From Perilla frutescens (taxonomy: Eukaryota > Streptophyta > Magnoliopsida > Lamiales > Lamiaceae): a DNA stretch of 64,000 bases. Position 1 is the stretch's first letter. Each line of letters begins with the position of its first letter. The stretch spans positions 6,532,501 through 6,596,500 of the forward strand of contig BRKX01000006.1 of assembly GCA_026008535.1 (NCBI GenBank). The letters are read 5' to 3'. Made by a program: the position numbers and the translations under genes. This document shows positions 36,088 to 47,910 of the stretch, one piece after another. Below the pieces are notes generated by a model. It was not told the origin of the DNA. It made no database searches and saw only the letters and a list, made by a program, of their open reading frames with translations.

Positions 36088-36695
36088 GTAATGTATGTAA
36101 GAAACAAACACTCGCGAAGGACCATGTTCTGAAGGATTATGCAGAGAACCTAATATTATAGAATTATGTGTGTGTTCGCAGAGGCTTCAGGAGGACCGAC
36201 TCAAGTTAGGCATCGGGCCGCAGACACCTACCCCCTGAAAATGCAATTTGTTCGTCAGATGAAGGAGTATTCCCTGCTATCCCAGCTGGTAAGTAAGGCC
36301 TGTGTTTTGGGTACAGTGCATGTATGAATGCAACGAACACGAATTAGTGTTTAACGGAAGCACTGACACACTCATCTTGTGAGATGCGACAGGAACTCCC
36401 CATAGTGTTTGCGAGGGCGCTGCCCGTCTCTCATGGTGGCATAGTGACACTGCAAAATGAAGACGGTCGCACATGGGAAGTGTAGTTCTGAGAGAGGGCT
36501 AACAATAGTGATGTCCGCTTCTACATCAGGCAGGATGGGTGGGCGCAATTCACAAGTGACAACGGCTGCAGGTCCGGCGATGTTCTACTATTCACAGACA
36601 TATCAGCTCCCTTCCCAAGCATCGGGGTGATGGTGCTGGACTCAGATTCGGGGAAGAAGTATCTGCAGCAGGCACAGAGGGGTAGATTGTTGTAG

Positions 36696-37535
36696 GCCAC
36701 ATTCTAACATATTTTGAGAAGACAAGAAAGTAAGGGTTTTTGGGAAATTTAGGCCGTGCATGCCCTCGTAACAAACATATGTTAAGAATTATGGCCGTGC
36801 GGCCACACTTTCAGATTGTGTATATGTATGTCATTTTTGTGTGGCTCCAGCTCCTTGTTTATGTGGGGCCATATTTTGCTAACTTGTGTGGCCCATCGAC
36901 AAGGTGCACGGAATTTATGGGGCCTTGGAATGGGACGACGGGTAACGCATGTATTGCTGTAGTATGGAGTGCATGTATGTATAAAATGCTTTAACGTACT
37001 ATTACTCTTGCATATTGGAGGACACAGGAAAGGGGGTTGGGGAACACAACAATACGTGGCGATGCATGCTAAACAGAATTTGTTTACCGGACCCTACAAA
37101 ATAAACAGAAACATAGGGAAATTAGGTCCGGTGCCAGCAGGTATAAAACTAACTTCTACTTTGTATCAAATGAAACTTCATGCAGCGTATCAGTTGATCC
37201 GGTAGGGTTAGTAGTGAGTGCAGGCAGTAATATTTGATTTGCACATAATAACAGTAGCGTGATTAAGGATAATATATAGCGATTAACAAACATCAAATCG
37301 TGTAGTTAGTCTTACAAGAGGAACGTGAAGGGAAGTTTAACCCCAGAATACAGCAGGTGTAGCATTACCAGTACGGATGATAAGACAGTGGGATATGATC
37401 GAGGCCGAGTAGGAGGGTCTCCGATCATAGCAGGAATGTGCAGTTCTAAATGAGTATAGTATTACTCGTGCATTCCATGAACAATCAACCTCTATACATC
37501 AAAGCGAGTCAAGGAAATGGTAATGGATCAATTTC
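36696..37535. other. 3' flank of the B3 gene and spacer
   Basis: Mixed composition. No gene is supported; the overlapping open frames at 36740-37205 have no domain or splice support. Confidence 0.45.
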
Positions 37536-37865
37536 TTATAGGACTGGGTCGGTACGGTATACTTAAGAATTGCACGCCGTACCGTAAAAGGTTCCGAAAT
37601 TGCCATATACACAAATTTCACACCGTTTTCATACCAAAACATTCGGTACACCGAATGTCGTATACCGAAGTTTCGGTATACGCAGTAAGGGTTATTGCTA
37701 ACGTTCTTGATATTTTCGGTATACCGCACCGTACCGATATTATACGGTATACCGAATTCGCCCGAACTTCCAATGTCTACCGAAGTTTCACGGTATATCG
37801 AAAATACCTAAATTGTAAGGTAGTACGAAAATACCGAATTTGACATGGCGTACCCATCCGTATTG
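37536..37865. repeat. GGTATACC-rich MITE-like block
   Basis: About 330 bp dense in GGTATACCG/CGGTATACC motifs. It starts near ggactgggtcggtacgg and ends near cgtacccatcc, which are roughly inverse complements of each other. Subterminal motif clusters of this type are common in plant hAT-like elements. No clear target duplication was found, so the class is uncertain. Confidence 0.5.
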
Positions 37866-39654
37866 TACAAATAAGAACATAAAGATTCATGTCTGAACAA
37901 ACAAAATACCAAAACCAAACAAGTTAAATAGACCATTTCGTAACATCCGAATTTCAAATATAATATAAACAATGAAATAACATAGCAACTTAATGTTGAG
38001 TACGAATATATGTTTGTACATATACTTAATATTTGTATAGTATAGTAAAGAATAATCAAATATAATCTTCATAGTGAGAGTGATTCACTTTAGAAGAAAC
38101 TTATGTGATGATATTTTTTATATAAACAATTCTTGATTATGATTTGTAATTTAAAATCAATATGAACTAATTTTTATTAAAGTTATTTACAAAAGATTAA
38201 ATTATTAGTATTACATGATAATTAATGCTTTTGCTATAGATATAAAGAAAATTTTGTATAGTTTAAAATTTTTTTGGCAATATAGTAAAAAAGTCAAAAA
38301 TGGACATGTAAATTTTGATTTCATCATTCATATACGTACATATAGGGAATTTTCAGTTATACTGAATACTTGTATATTATAGTATATAAGAATCAAATAT
38401 AGTCTTGATGATGAGAGTTATTCACTGTAGATGAAAACTGATCAAATGAGAATTTTAATATACGCAATTCTTGATTTTGAGTTATTAAATTGAATACTCA
38501 CTAATTTGTATTGAATTTATTTACTCAATATTTAATTATTAGCATTACATGATGGTTCAATTTTAAGATGTAGATATAGATTTAATTTTTGATAGTTTAA
38601 ACTTATTTATGCAATAGAGTGAATAACTAATTAAGGGACAAATAGGGTTTTCTTTCATCGTTCATATACATAGACCTCAATAATTTGTAGATATACTTAA
38701 AGTTGGTATACTACAATATAGAAAAATCAAATATAATCAACAGTAACAATGAAGCTGTCAACGGAAAAGGACATTTATCTGAGCTTGCCTTTAGACAAGA
38801 TTACTAAGTTTTGATTCAATTTTTCAAAGGAACAACAAATATTATTGCATTCTATCTCAATATATATATATATAGATATATAAATCTATTTGGTTAAATA
38901 CTCGAGTTTTTGTATTTTCATCATCATCAGAAACATATATATGAAGTATTTATGATTCATATATATGTGCAGTGGTCATGTTCATATTCGTATATTGATT
39001 TTCAATTTATTCAAAATATTTTTAATGATACCACTAGCTGTAATCGTGTTAGATACTTATATAATTCCTCGTATTAGTTTATTAATTTTCATTAGTCATG
39101 TTCAAAAGTTAGTATATAAATAATAAAGGTTTTTTGGTTCAGTGGATGAGAAAGTTGTTTAACGTTATATTACTGCGTTGCATTATTCTTTGTCATTTTC
39201 AGTCTTTCATATATATTTGGGTAAATATTTGAGTTATAATTATGAATCCAAATTGAAAATAAAAGTTACAATACTGTAGAATCAAATGTATTCAACTATA
39301 ATTATAATTGAAACAGTTTGTTATTCTAATTGATGTAAATTTTCTTATTAATGATTGTACTCATAATTGTAATCCACATTAGTGGATGTAGTTAATTCAT
39401 ATTCCTTTATTATTTCTCAATACGAGCCATATTAAGAAATCAAAATATAAATAGTGAAGTGTTGTCCTCATATCTCATATGTATTTATTAATTTCCAAAT
39501 ATGGTATTTCTGCGAAACTTGTGAAAAAAAATAACAAAATATTATTTTATTGCATTGTATTTCTTCTGTCCTTCTTTCTCATATTTATAAATATAGATTT
39601 TAAATATATGTTGCAATATTATAATTACAACATTGAATTATAGATGTGTTAATT
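37866..39654. repeat. AT-rich core with ~335-bp tandem repeat
   Basis: Two long diverged copies, about 38016-38350 and 38355-38690, share landmarks in order: aatcaaatataatcttcat / aatcaaatatagtcttgat, attcac, caattcttgatt, attacatgat, and a catatacgtaca / catatacatagac end. A third copy begins at about 38690 and fades. No open frames of note. Confidence 0.55.
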
Positions 39655-39659
39655 TTTTA

Positions 39660-39990
39660 AAAAAAATACGGTATATCGGTATATCGATATACCGTTCCGT
39701 ACCGAGACATCAATATACCGTCTGTATAGCGGCACATCGTGGAGTTTCGGCATATACCGGTATTTGGGTATATACCGATTGTCGGTATATAACGAAAACC
39801 GGTATATACCGAAACTCCACGATGTGCCGAAATCTCGGTATACGGCGGTATAACGTAATTTGTAAAAGTGCATACCGTCACCGTAACGAAAAGTTACGGT
39901 ACGGTATCAAACCGTACCGAAATTCTCGCTATACCGCAAAATGGGTATTTTCGATTTTTTTCCCGGTATAATTAGTGCGGTATTTAGAGA
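39660..39990. repeat. second GGTATACC-rich block with long palindrome
   Basis: Dense in cggtatataccg motifs. At its centre is a 98-bp near-perfect inverted repeat (39731-39828). The outer arms 39731-39761 and 39798-39828 match at 30 of 31 positions, and the inner 10-bp arms TATATACCGA/TCGGTATATA enclose a 3-base loop. Translations of the two strands are nearly the same as a result and are not genes. Confidence 0.75.
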
Positions 39991-40947
39991 TTTCCGTAGA
40001 TTTCCCCACCCCCATTCTGGCCGTCACAGCCGCTTGTTTTGGATGAAAATCGGCTCAGTGGCTGGGAAACTGAAATTTTCACCAACAGTGGCGCCCGTAA
40101 AATGTAATCACGTATTCACGTTTTGTGGCGGACATCTTTTTCTTCACATAGGGGCGGTAGATGTTATTATTATGGTATCCATTGGGATACTGACATCAGT
40201 AGTACACTAAAAGGTCAATTGAACACCCAACCATAATTCGTTTCAAAATACAGACACAAGAACATCGGATTAGGGTTTAGAAGTTGGATGATGCTTTATT
40301 TTTCAAAAACATAACAAAGAACACATGGTTACGCACCCTCCAGTGTTGTGGTTTTGATGCCAACGACACAGAAGGAATATTGGTATAATAATAATTAATA
40401 TTCTTATATGTCGGCTATTTCTTTTCGCATTACTAATGACGAACAAATATACATGTTATAATTACTTTACTAGTTCAGAGGATTATTTAAAAGGCCATAT
40501 GTTTTTTAGTTATTAATCTGACATCTGACTATATAAGTACAGGTTTTAAATCAACGTTTGTAGTATAATTTAATGGTTGTAAGATTCCCATCCCACACTT
40601 AATGTAATAAGTGTATAGTGGAAATCCACACATTTAATTGTAATATGACAGATATATAAATTACTAATCAAATGCGAGTAGCCAAAATTTAATATTTTAA
40701 TTTGAATTATGGCTTAGCGTGTTCTGCTCTAGTAGATGGAACTATCTCACAAAAGGTGACTTAGCGTTCAGTTCACAAAGGCCAGGTCCTAAAAAATTAA
40801 CAAGTGCAACATTACAAAAAGATTGGCCACTCGTTGGGTACACGATGCAAACCAAAAAGGCTCCCCAACTAATCACAGAAACACCATTGTGCAAAGATAT
40901 ATACATATATGTACACTATGTATTCATATATCACGGGACCACCTCGT
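39991..40947. other. spacer
   Basis: Nothing convincing; short open frames only. It contains the 3' flank of the DUF1985-Ulp1 gene. Confidence 0.4.
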
Positions 40948-43900
40948 TCACAGAGTGCTACTTCCCCCAGCACCTGCAGCGGTGCGCGAACCGAGGACCT
41001 TCAACCCGAACTGGAAGAGCTGAGCGCAAAATCTATTCCGGCGGTACGAACAAAGTCGAGGGACGATGGAAGACAACGGTCGGTTTTTAATGAGGCATTC
41101 GACATACTGCACGGCCATGACACCACAATCAGAGCCGTTCCCTTGCTGCGGGGTGTACTCCTGAAGCAACACTTCAAACTTATCAACCAACGGTTGCAAC
41201 GCCCCGTCCTTCATCGGCAAAATTCCGCAGGAACGGCAGATGTTAGGGAGGTATCTGGACATCTTCTCAAACGCCTGTTTCACAATAGACCAGTCACTGT
41301 CCTTCGAGGTCGAGTCATACACAATGATCATCTGCTCATCAATTGAAATGTGGTACGACAGCCAGTGATTCGTCTTCAAGTGTGCAACGCCTACTACCCT
41401 GCGGGTGACTGCCCACCTTTCACCCCAATCTTCAATGTAGCTACTCTTTGCGAAAGGGACTACAATTTCTTCAACCATCATCCAGTCATCCTGCTGCAGA
41501 ATGTCCTGCAAAAATATGTGCATTTTGCAAAATAAAACATTGGGCCATTTCACAAAAAACGTACTACATGCAGGTGGAACATAAACTTGTTAACATATGT
41601 ATACCCAGCAAACTGTATCCATCACACTCACACTCATTTCAGCCCGCAAAACGTCCTTCGCCTTCACTTGCCTCATAATCAGTGCCACCAATGCATCAAT
41701 GTGCTGCGTACAGGCATCAGAAAGGAATGTAAGCAGTGGGTTCAGTGGCTGACCCTAACTATGAAGTCCTGATACTGATTGAATGCAACAAAGTATGTAA
41801 GGACACACCTGGTCTTGTAACCAACTGTCCGGGTTAGACAGCTTGTCAAACCATGGACGCACGACACCCAGACTCATCCGTGTGGGGACTGGTATGTTGT
41901 TGGGCCTGATATATTTTATTAAACACAGGTGTTGGTGATAGTGTACACACTCAGGGAACATGAAATGAAATTAATAAGGCATGCAGGTGGTACTCACAAG
42001 CTGTTCTCAGGCTCTTTACACTCATACCATCACTTGAAGGCAGAGAAGTCGGCATCACCATCGAGGCTCACTGCACTCAAGACATCCAACCCAGATGGAT
42101 ATGATTGCGTGCTACATGTGGCACCGGCAGCTGCACCTGCTGAGGTGGGCCCCATTTCGTCAAATGAGAGGCGGCGGCAGGGCACTGTTCTTATCTCATC
42201 ACTGGGGAGCACCCCAGCAAATTGAGGTGATGTGGAGCGAAAATCAGTTGGAGCTGCGGATGGGAACTTCATCGCATAGAAAGGAGTTGCAACTAGAGAG
42301 TGGCAAAGTTCCTCAACATTTGCCAACCTCTGGGCTATCTCGGACACTGTCAACATGTTAATCTGCATAATTAAGTAGATGATCACAATTACAGCGATAG
42401 CAACAAACAAAGGAATGAACGGGAGAAGTGGGAACCAATGCTCATGCTTTATAATGTGATTAAGGTACGCTTACGCACATCTTTCTTGCGTGCCAAATGA
42501 TCGGGGTGACTCTTCCTCAGCGGCGGGATAGAGCTGGACCCCTGGTTAGGGCGTCGGTAGCCAGCATTGTGAGAGAGGATAGGAATGACCGGTTTAGGTG
42601 GGGCAGATTGTGGCCCTTCGAATGTGCGCTGCTACAGGCCCATGGGGAGTTCCCCAATATCTCCAATGCGAACTCCTCTCTCTCTTCCTCTTCCCCTTCC
42701 TCTTCGCACCGTCCGCTTACCTCGACCGACGACAGGAGTGGCACCAGTTGCACCATCAGTACGAGTAAAAATCTCCGGGACCATGAATCACAGCCGGAGG
42801 TTCTGCAGACCCACGTCCACATTAGGGACTAACGGCTGCCCGGCTTCGTTGCAGCCCCGATGAAGAGATGCAAAGGGAGTGCACGGCAGATGCGGAGTAC
42901 TGTACGACCCTGTGTTAGAGAGAATGCGGCTCTCCTCGCAAGTCACTACCAGGGGTGTCTGTTGGGAACATTAACATAAAATCAAGACCAACGTGACAAC
43001 ATCAACAGCAAAGTATCGGTTGCGATCAAATTCACAATACAAACTTCAGTTCACGCAGTACACCACTAAGAATAGGAGATTACCTTAACCATCTTACGTC
43101 GCCTAGAAAATAACTGCTTCACTGTCGCTGGGTCAGCAAAATTGTTGGTGTACCACCACAGCATTCGGGGAATGCGATCCATCTAGCTACCAAGCCTACG
43201 ACCGCAAATGGCAGCAAGGTCGAGCATCACCTCGTACGCCCACAAAATCAAGGCCATGTTGAATCCGTCAGCATGCACCTCTATCGGGTACCCACCGGCA
43301 TCATTAGGCTCAACAGTAAGATGGTCAAGAAGCTCACGGACTTCATGAGTGGACTGAATGAGGAAATTGTAACCTACCAAACCCCATGGGAATTTATTGA
43401 AGGCTTCTAAGTCATCCACTAGATGGAAATAATTCATCTCAATTTGGTCAGTAACTCGACCTCTAAACAGAATGGTGATGTACAGGATAAACAACAAACC
43501 AAATTGGAAACAGAGAGGGGTGCTGCCCTTCATCTCCACGCATTCATCACGAAACCGGTCATGCACTTCAACCAGGGTCAGGTTCTGTTTGCCACCGAAG
43601 GCACCTTCATGCACGGCAGAGGAAGCTGGAGGGGACGTGTATCCATTGAATTTTAAACCGGTCATCACGGCGAAGTCTGTTGGCCCGAACACAATGGCGT
43701 CTCCATTTATCACGAACCGTAGGGTGTTACTTGCCCGGGACTGTTTATCCAGGCAGCGCAACAGTTATTGATATAGTGGGGCGTTAAAATGTAGCGCGGG
43801 AAGATCAAATAAGTGTTTGAAAGGAGACGTGCTCATGCGCATGTTGTTCCACTTATCAAGACATTGACGTACGTTCTCCAGCCACCACAGGTGGGAGCCC

Positions 43901-43952
43901 TCGGATACTAGGAGGGGATCATCACCTGTCTCCGTATTAGAAGCACAACCCA
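40948..43952 (-). pseudogene. DUF1985-linker-Ulp1 protease gene, broken
   Basis: Six minus-strand exons: 43952-43085, 42958-42479, 42362-41998, 41905-41809, 41703-41632 and 41505-40948. They join in phase except for one inferred 1-base loss near 43140. Exon 1 is a DUF1985 domain (LRFVINGDAIVFGPTDFAVM, then NYFHLVDDLEAFNKFPWGLV, DRIPRMLWW). The linker is Ser/Pro/Arg-rich with an RGRGRGRERG patch. The last two exons form a C48/Ulp1-type cysteine protease: NHW (His), IIVYDS (Asp), QQGNGSDCGVM (Gln and Cys). All four expected catalytic positions are present. In-frame stops lie at 43765-43767 (TAA), 43183-43185 (TAG), 42788-42790 (TGA), 42632-42634 (TAG) and 42030-42032 (TGA). Related DUF1985-Ulp1 proteins are numerous in plants and often travel with Mutator-like DNA transposons; no terminal inverted repeats were recognised here. 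Confidence 0.75.
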
Positions 43953-46030
43953 CTAATGAGAATGAACCCAAAAAATAAACACTCGAACAAAAAACACCAT
44001 TTGCATCCAACACCAATAAAGAATTCCGATAACAAATTAAATAGAGCAGCACACAGGTTCACAACCAATTCCCAAAGAGTATTTGTCAATCAGTCTGCCA
44101 CCATGCATGCAAATAGCCTGCTATGTAAATATCTTTGCAGGTTTAAACACTGCAATTAACCAAAATATAGAGAGCTTTATGGTGGCATATTCAATTCGTA
44201 GTTATGGACATACAAACACAAAGTTGGGGCATCATATGATAAGTACAACATGCCAATTTACACCCTAACACATCACACTCTCAGGCACTGTAAACGGATT
44301 GAATAACAACCAGCCCAGGCCACGACTATAAGCGTACAGGGAACTTGATATATATTTCATGATATCAAGGTCAAATGTAGCATCACATGCACAAATTTAA
44401 CCGAATAAATACACCAAATAACCAAATATCTTCCTTCAAAACATGTGCACTCTAACCTGTGATTGAAGCCAGTCCATGCATCGAATTATTAAACAAACCA
44501 TCATATACAACAGGTTAAGCACTTTCACATAGAGTACAAATGCGGTGTTCAAGGTGCGCTGGAATTGCTTTTATAATCAACCAAGTCTTCCAATGTAAAC
44601 CAGGCAGCATAACAAACAACAGTCAAGCAATGTACTCCCAATAATATTCACAAATACAAACGAACTTCTGTTCCCATCATTTATTTGGGTTGATTGATAC
44701 TGAAATTAATTCTTTTCATAAATGGTTTTACGTATACACTCGATTCATATATTGCTCAGTGTTGATATTTCTCAAAATTAGTTGAAAACAATTACTATAG
44801 GGATTCGACCTGTTAAAAGGATTCAAAGGATACAGAGCCACAATGATAACATTTTGCGAACAAAATTCATATACTCAACGATGAAATATACAAATCAAGA
44901 CCATTCATCTACTAAAATCAGTGGCTATAATCTGCCCCGAATCATTTCACAAAGACCTCAATTACAGCTGCTCCAAGATGCATTTAGTAGATATATAGAA
45001 TGGATTTCAGAAACATGCACAAACTGCAAGTACAAGCTCAGTACAAAGTCAGAGAGTCAATATACAACTTTCCCTCACATTCCACACTGAAATATACACA
45101 GTCAGAGCTCAATATACCACTACATTCTTTCAAAGGTCTCATGTGGAAACGACAGACACTTCATTCATCCGAAAATGATCAGTGTGACTTCCACAAGCTC
45201 AGTACTAGGCAGCTCCTTAAAGAACTGTCAAACACATTTAAGGGGCTAACTCACTGCCATGTCTGATTTAGATCAACCAATTTCAAGTGTTGCAGCACAC
45301 TTACAGTTGTATTACACTCAATAAATTTCCAAGGAAACACCCAATTACACCCACACCAAACCACCAAACAACTACCCACCGAATGAGATAAAAAAGAAAG
45401 ATTCACACAGACATGGAGCATGAAACTATTCCCGGTCAACCTCATATATGCAACAATAAAAAACGACGCATTTCCACACGGCTAAGAAACTAAAAAAATT
45501 CAAGACAACCAAGGACATTAAACACCCTTAATTTCAAATCGAAGCACCGGCAATTACATAAAATCACACGGCTCCAAGTGCAGACACAAATACCATTTAC
45601 TAAAAGTAATCCATAAAAATTGCTTACAAGGCTTTCAATCGACAGATCATACCTCTAATTCTAGGAAACGCACTCTCATTGTACGTCCGCTTCATCGCTC
45701 TAACTTCTTGAACTATTCGCTTCAAAACGGCGTGCAAAACAACAAATTTAATTAATACACCAAAAATTAGATAGCACACAGTTGTCTCAAATTAAGAGAA
45801 CATTCACAAACCCTCTCGCCGAATCCGCCGCTTGCTTCTCGCTCGCTTCCACTGAGGTTGAGTAATAGCCAGGCTTCCCCAAAGAACTTCGAATAGTCGG
45901 ACGACTGTGGCGCTCTTCTTGGATGCGGTTGGCTATATAGGAGTTTAGAACCAGGGTAATTAAGCAAATCACTCATTAATTAACACTGGGGTTATGCAAT
46001 AGCAAACTTTGCTACAGCTCCCTATATAAG
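43953..46030. other. upstream region of the DUF1985-Ulp1 gene
   Basis: Probably holds its promoter, 5' UTR and a long first intron on the minus strand. A GC-richer stretch at about 45790-45970 with tcctatatagcc (TATA-like when read in reverse) could be the first exon. No further domain is recognisable; the remaining frames are short. Confidence 0.35.
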
Positions 46031-47150
46031 GCGGAAAATTTAACGATTTAGATATATAAATTTAAATGAAGGGCAGAGTACTGCGCCAAAAATTATTCCA
46101 CGCAAATTCAACAGGGTTATTTAGGGTATTACAATCGGCCCCAACAATTACATTTACCCCTATTTCGATAATCTACTCAATTACAACATTTGCTGATATT
46201 TATGTCTAATTTAACAACATATATATATACATAAATGTTCAGATTTATCAAATAAATCAAAGTGCATTACAATTTCCCCCAAAATAAGACAACTCCGACG
46301 TAATATCATAAGTACATAAATCCAACCCGCCTATTACTGCAAAATCAACATACACAATTATGTGCTAATATAGAGGTTATTTCAAAAGATCAACAACAAA
46401 TCGTACAGAAATAATCGTCTATAGTATTGGCCGAAAAACCAACACCATATCCAAAAAAAACTCAAACTTCTGGACTATATTCATGCAACATGGTACCATC
46501 TTACCATTAATAATAATACGAGAATATCCTCGCAAAATAATAACATTAAACTCCGTAAAAAGCTTAGTCTATAGTTTTGGCCGAAAAAATAAAACACAAT
46601 CCAAACAGATCTGCTTTCAATCCAATCATGACCTCTCTGACTGAGCGAAGGTTGCGTGTAGCAGCGGCCCACCCACCCTATTGACTAGGCTGACTTCCCA
46701 AGGCAAACAGTGACAGCACGTGGACGGAGGACACTGACGGGCGTTAAGGGCGTCGAACAGTAATCAGGTTCGGGCCGCTCCACAAGGAAATGGGCCGAAG
46801 ACTTTGGACCAAACCACTTTACACGTGTCTCCAATCCAGCGGGGAAGCGCATTAAACTAGAGCTCATTATCGAATTAGCCCCTAAAAACAGCCTAGTATT
46901 TTTATTTAAAAGCACACACATATCCATATATAGCATTAAAATAATAATAAAATAAGTTGGCAATCTAATGACATGACATTATTACTGTTATAAAATAAAA
47001 TTAAATAAAAGAGGAATATCTCTCAAAAAAAAAAAGAGAGAAATAAATGACGCAATTCATTTAGCAGGGGTAAAACAGACAAATTGAATGGTCACCTATA
47101 TCCAGGTGATGCTACTTCGTCAAGCCAATTCCGTTCTTTTGAACTACGAA
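46031..47150. other. spacer and ARID-gene promoter region
   Basis: AT-rich. Two similar stretches of about 50 bases (gtctatagtattggccgaaaa at about 46418 and gtctatagttttggccgaaaa at about 46565) form a short dispersed repeat. A GC-richer stretch at 46620-46860 shows no gene. Confidence 0.4.
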
Positions 47151-47159
47151 ACCGCAGAA

Positions 47160-47910
47160 ACAGAACCCTCTCTCTCTCTCTCTCTCTCTCTCTCCGGCGT
47201 TTGCCGAGCCAAGACTCTCTCTCTCCTCCTCGCCGCTGAGCTTTCGCCGTTATTTACAGTAAGTACACCTAAATTTCAGTTAAGTTGTGAATAAAGCGTT
47301 TCTTTTCTCTCGATTTATAACTAATCTTAATCAAAATTTCAGGTCGAATTCAACACGTGCAGAAACCGGCACCCTCGCACACATTGTCTCCTCATTTTGC
47401 TCACACTGAGAGCAGAAGAAGCTAAATCCTAGATTCGATTGTACCGACATATCAACATCTTCAAGCTCTGGCCGCAGCCGACGCGTGTTGTTTTTTCAGG
47501 CAAGTTTGTCCGGCGTTGTCTACGCTTCTTGTCCGGTTTCCTATGATGTGCTTTTTTTTCCGATTTAATTGCGTTTCTCCCGCTTATCTGAATCTGGAAT
47601 AATCATAATTTTTGCATTCGTGTTGCGCCGTATTTGTAATGCTGTTCCGCTGAATGGTTTCGGGTTTCTCGTTCATGTCATGACAAATTAACTCTTTGTT
47701 TCTTGATTTCTTTTCTAGCGGAATTAGGTTTAAAGTGGTAGTGGTCGATCTATGATAAAATGATGGAAACTGTGCATGCTACGTGGTTTAGATTTTTATT
47801 TTGTATTGCAATCTTGCATGGTGGTTTCGGTGCTTGTCCCTGATGTTGAGAACTATCTATAAGAAAATGTTTCAATGGACACTATCTTACATCTTTCAGT
47901 CAATATCAAA
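47160..47910 (+). promoter_or_regulatory. ARID 5' UTR with two introns
   Basis: Leader exon 1 ends at 47258 before gtaagt; the intron runs to aatttcag at 47342. Leader exon 2 ends at 47499 in ttttttcag, followed by GCAAGT, a perfect GC-type donor context. The next acceptor is atctttcag at 47899, which leaves 11 bases before the ATG. The transcription start is not located. Confidence 0.5.
47167..47194. repeat. (CT)n tract in the ARID 5' leader
   Basis: Uninterrupted CT dinucleotides upstream of the first leader intron; pyrimidine patches like this are common near plant transcription starts. Confidence 0.8.

Larger units (their letters stand above)
23513..36695 (+). pseudogene. triple-B3-domain (REM-like) gene, split by an LTR retrotransposon
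   Basis: Six exons join in phase: 23513-23628, 24050-24142, 24306-24618, 24721-24997, 36182-36288 and 36393-36695 (about 402 codons). B3 domain 1 spans exons 2-3 (KYSFFTVVGMLHSRRE, then GRTWKVTIKCRI, EGWRTFRDE). B3 domain 2 is exon 4 (IPPTFADAYSFLLKGKSIKL, then HWEVRLSN, DGWPEFAQEN). B3 domain 3 spans exons 5-6 (MQFVRQMKEYSLLSQL, then ELPIVFARALP, QDGWAQFTSDNGC, SGDVLLF). B3 domains are plant DNA-binding folds. The intron 24998-36181 contains the 10.3-kb chromovirus; without it the intron would be about 850 bp. Domain 3 carries in-frame TAG (36483-36485) and TGA (36489-36491). A shorter product is possible by reading through the donor at 24998 to a TGA at 25093-25095, giving two B3 domains. 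The GC-rich first exon adds a basic head (RSTKKTIYCIQRRRKPTL) whose start is inferred. Confidence 0.65.

Noticed and set aside
39633..39971. Open frames on both strands with nearly the same peptides
   Set aside because: Direct result of the 98-bp palindrome, not two genes.
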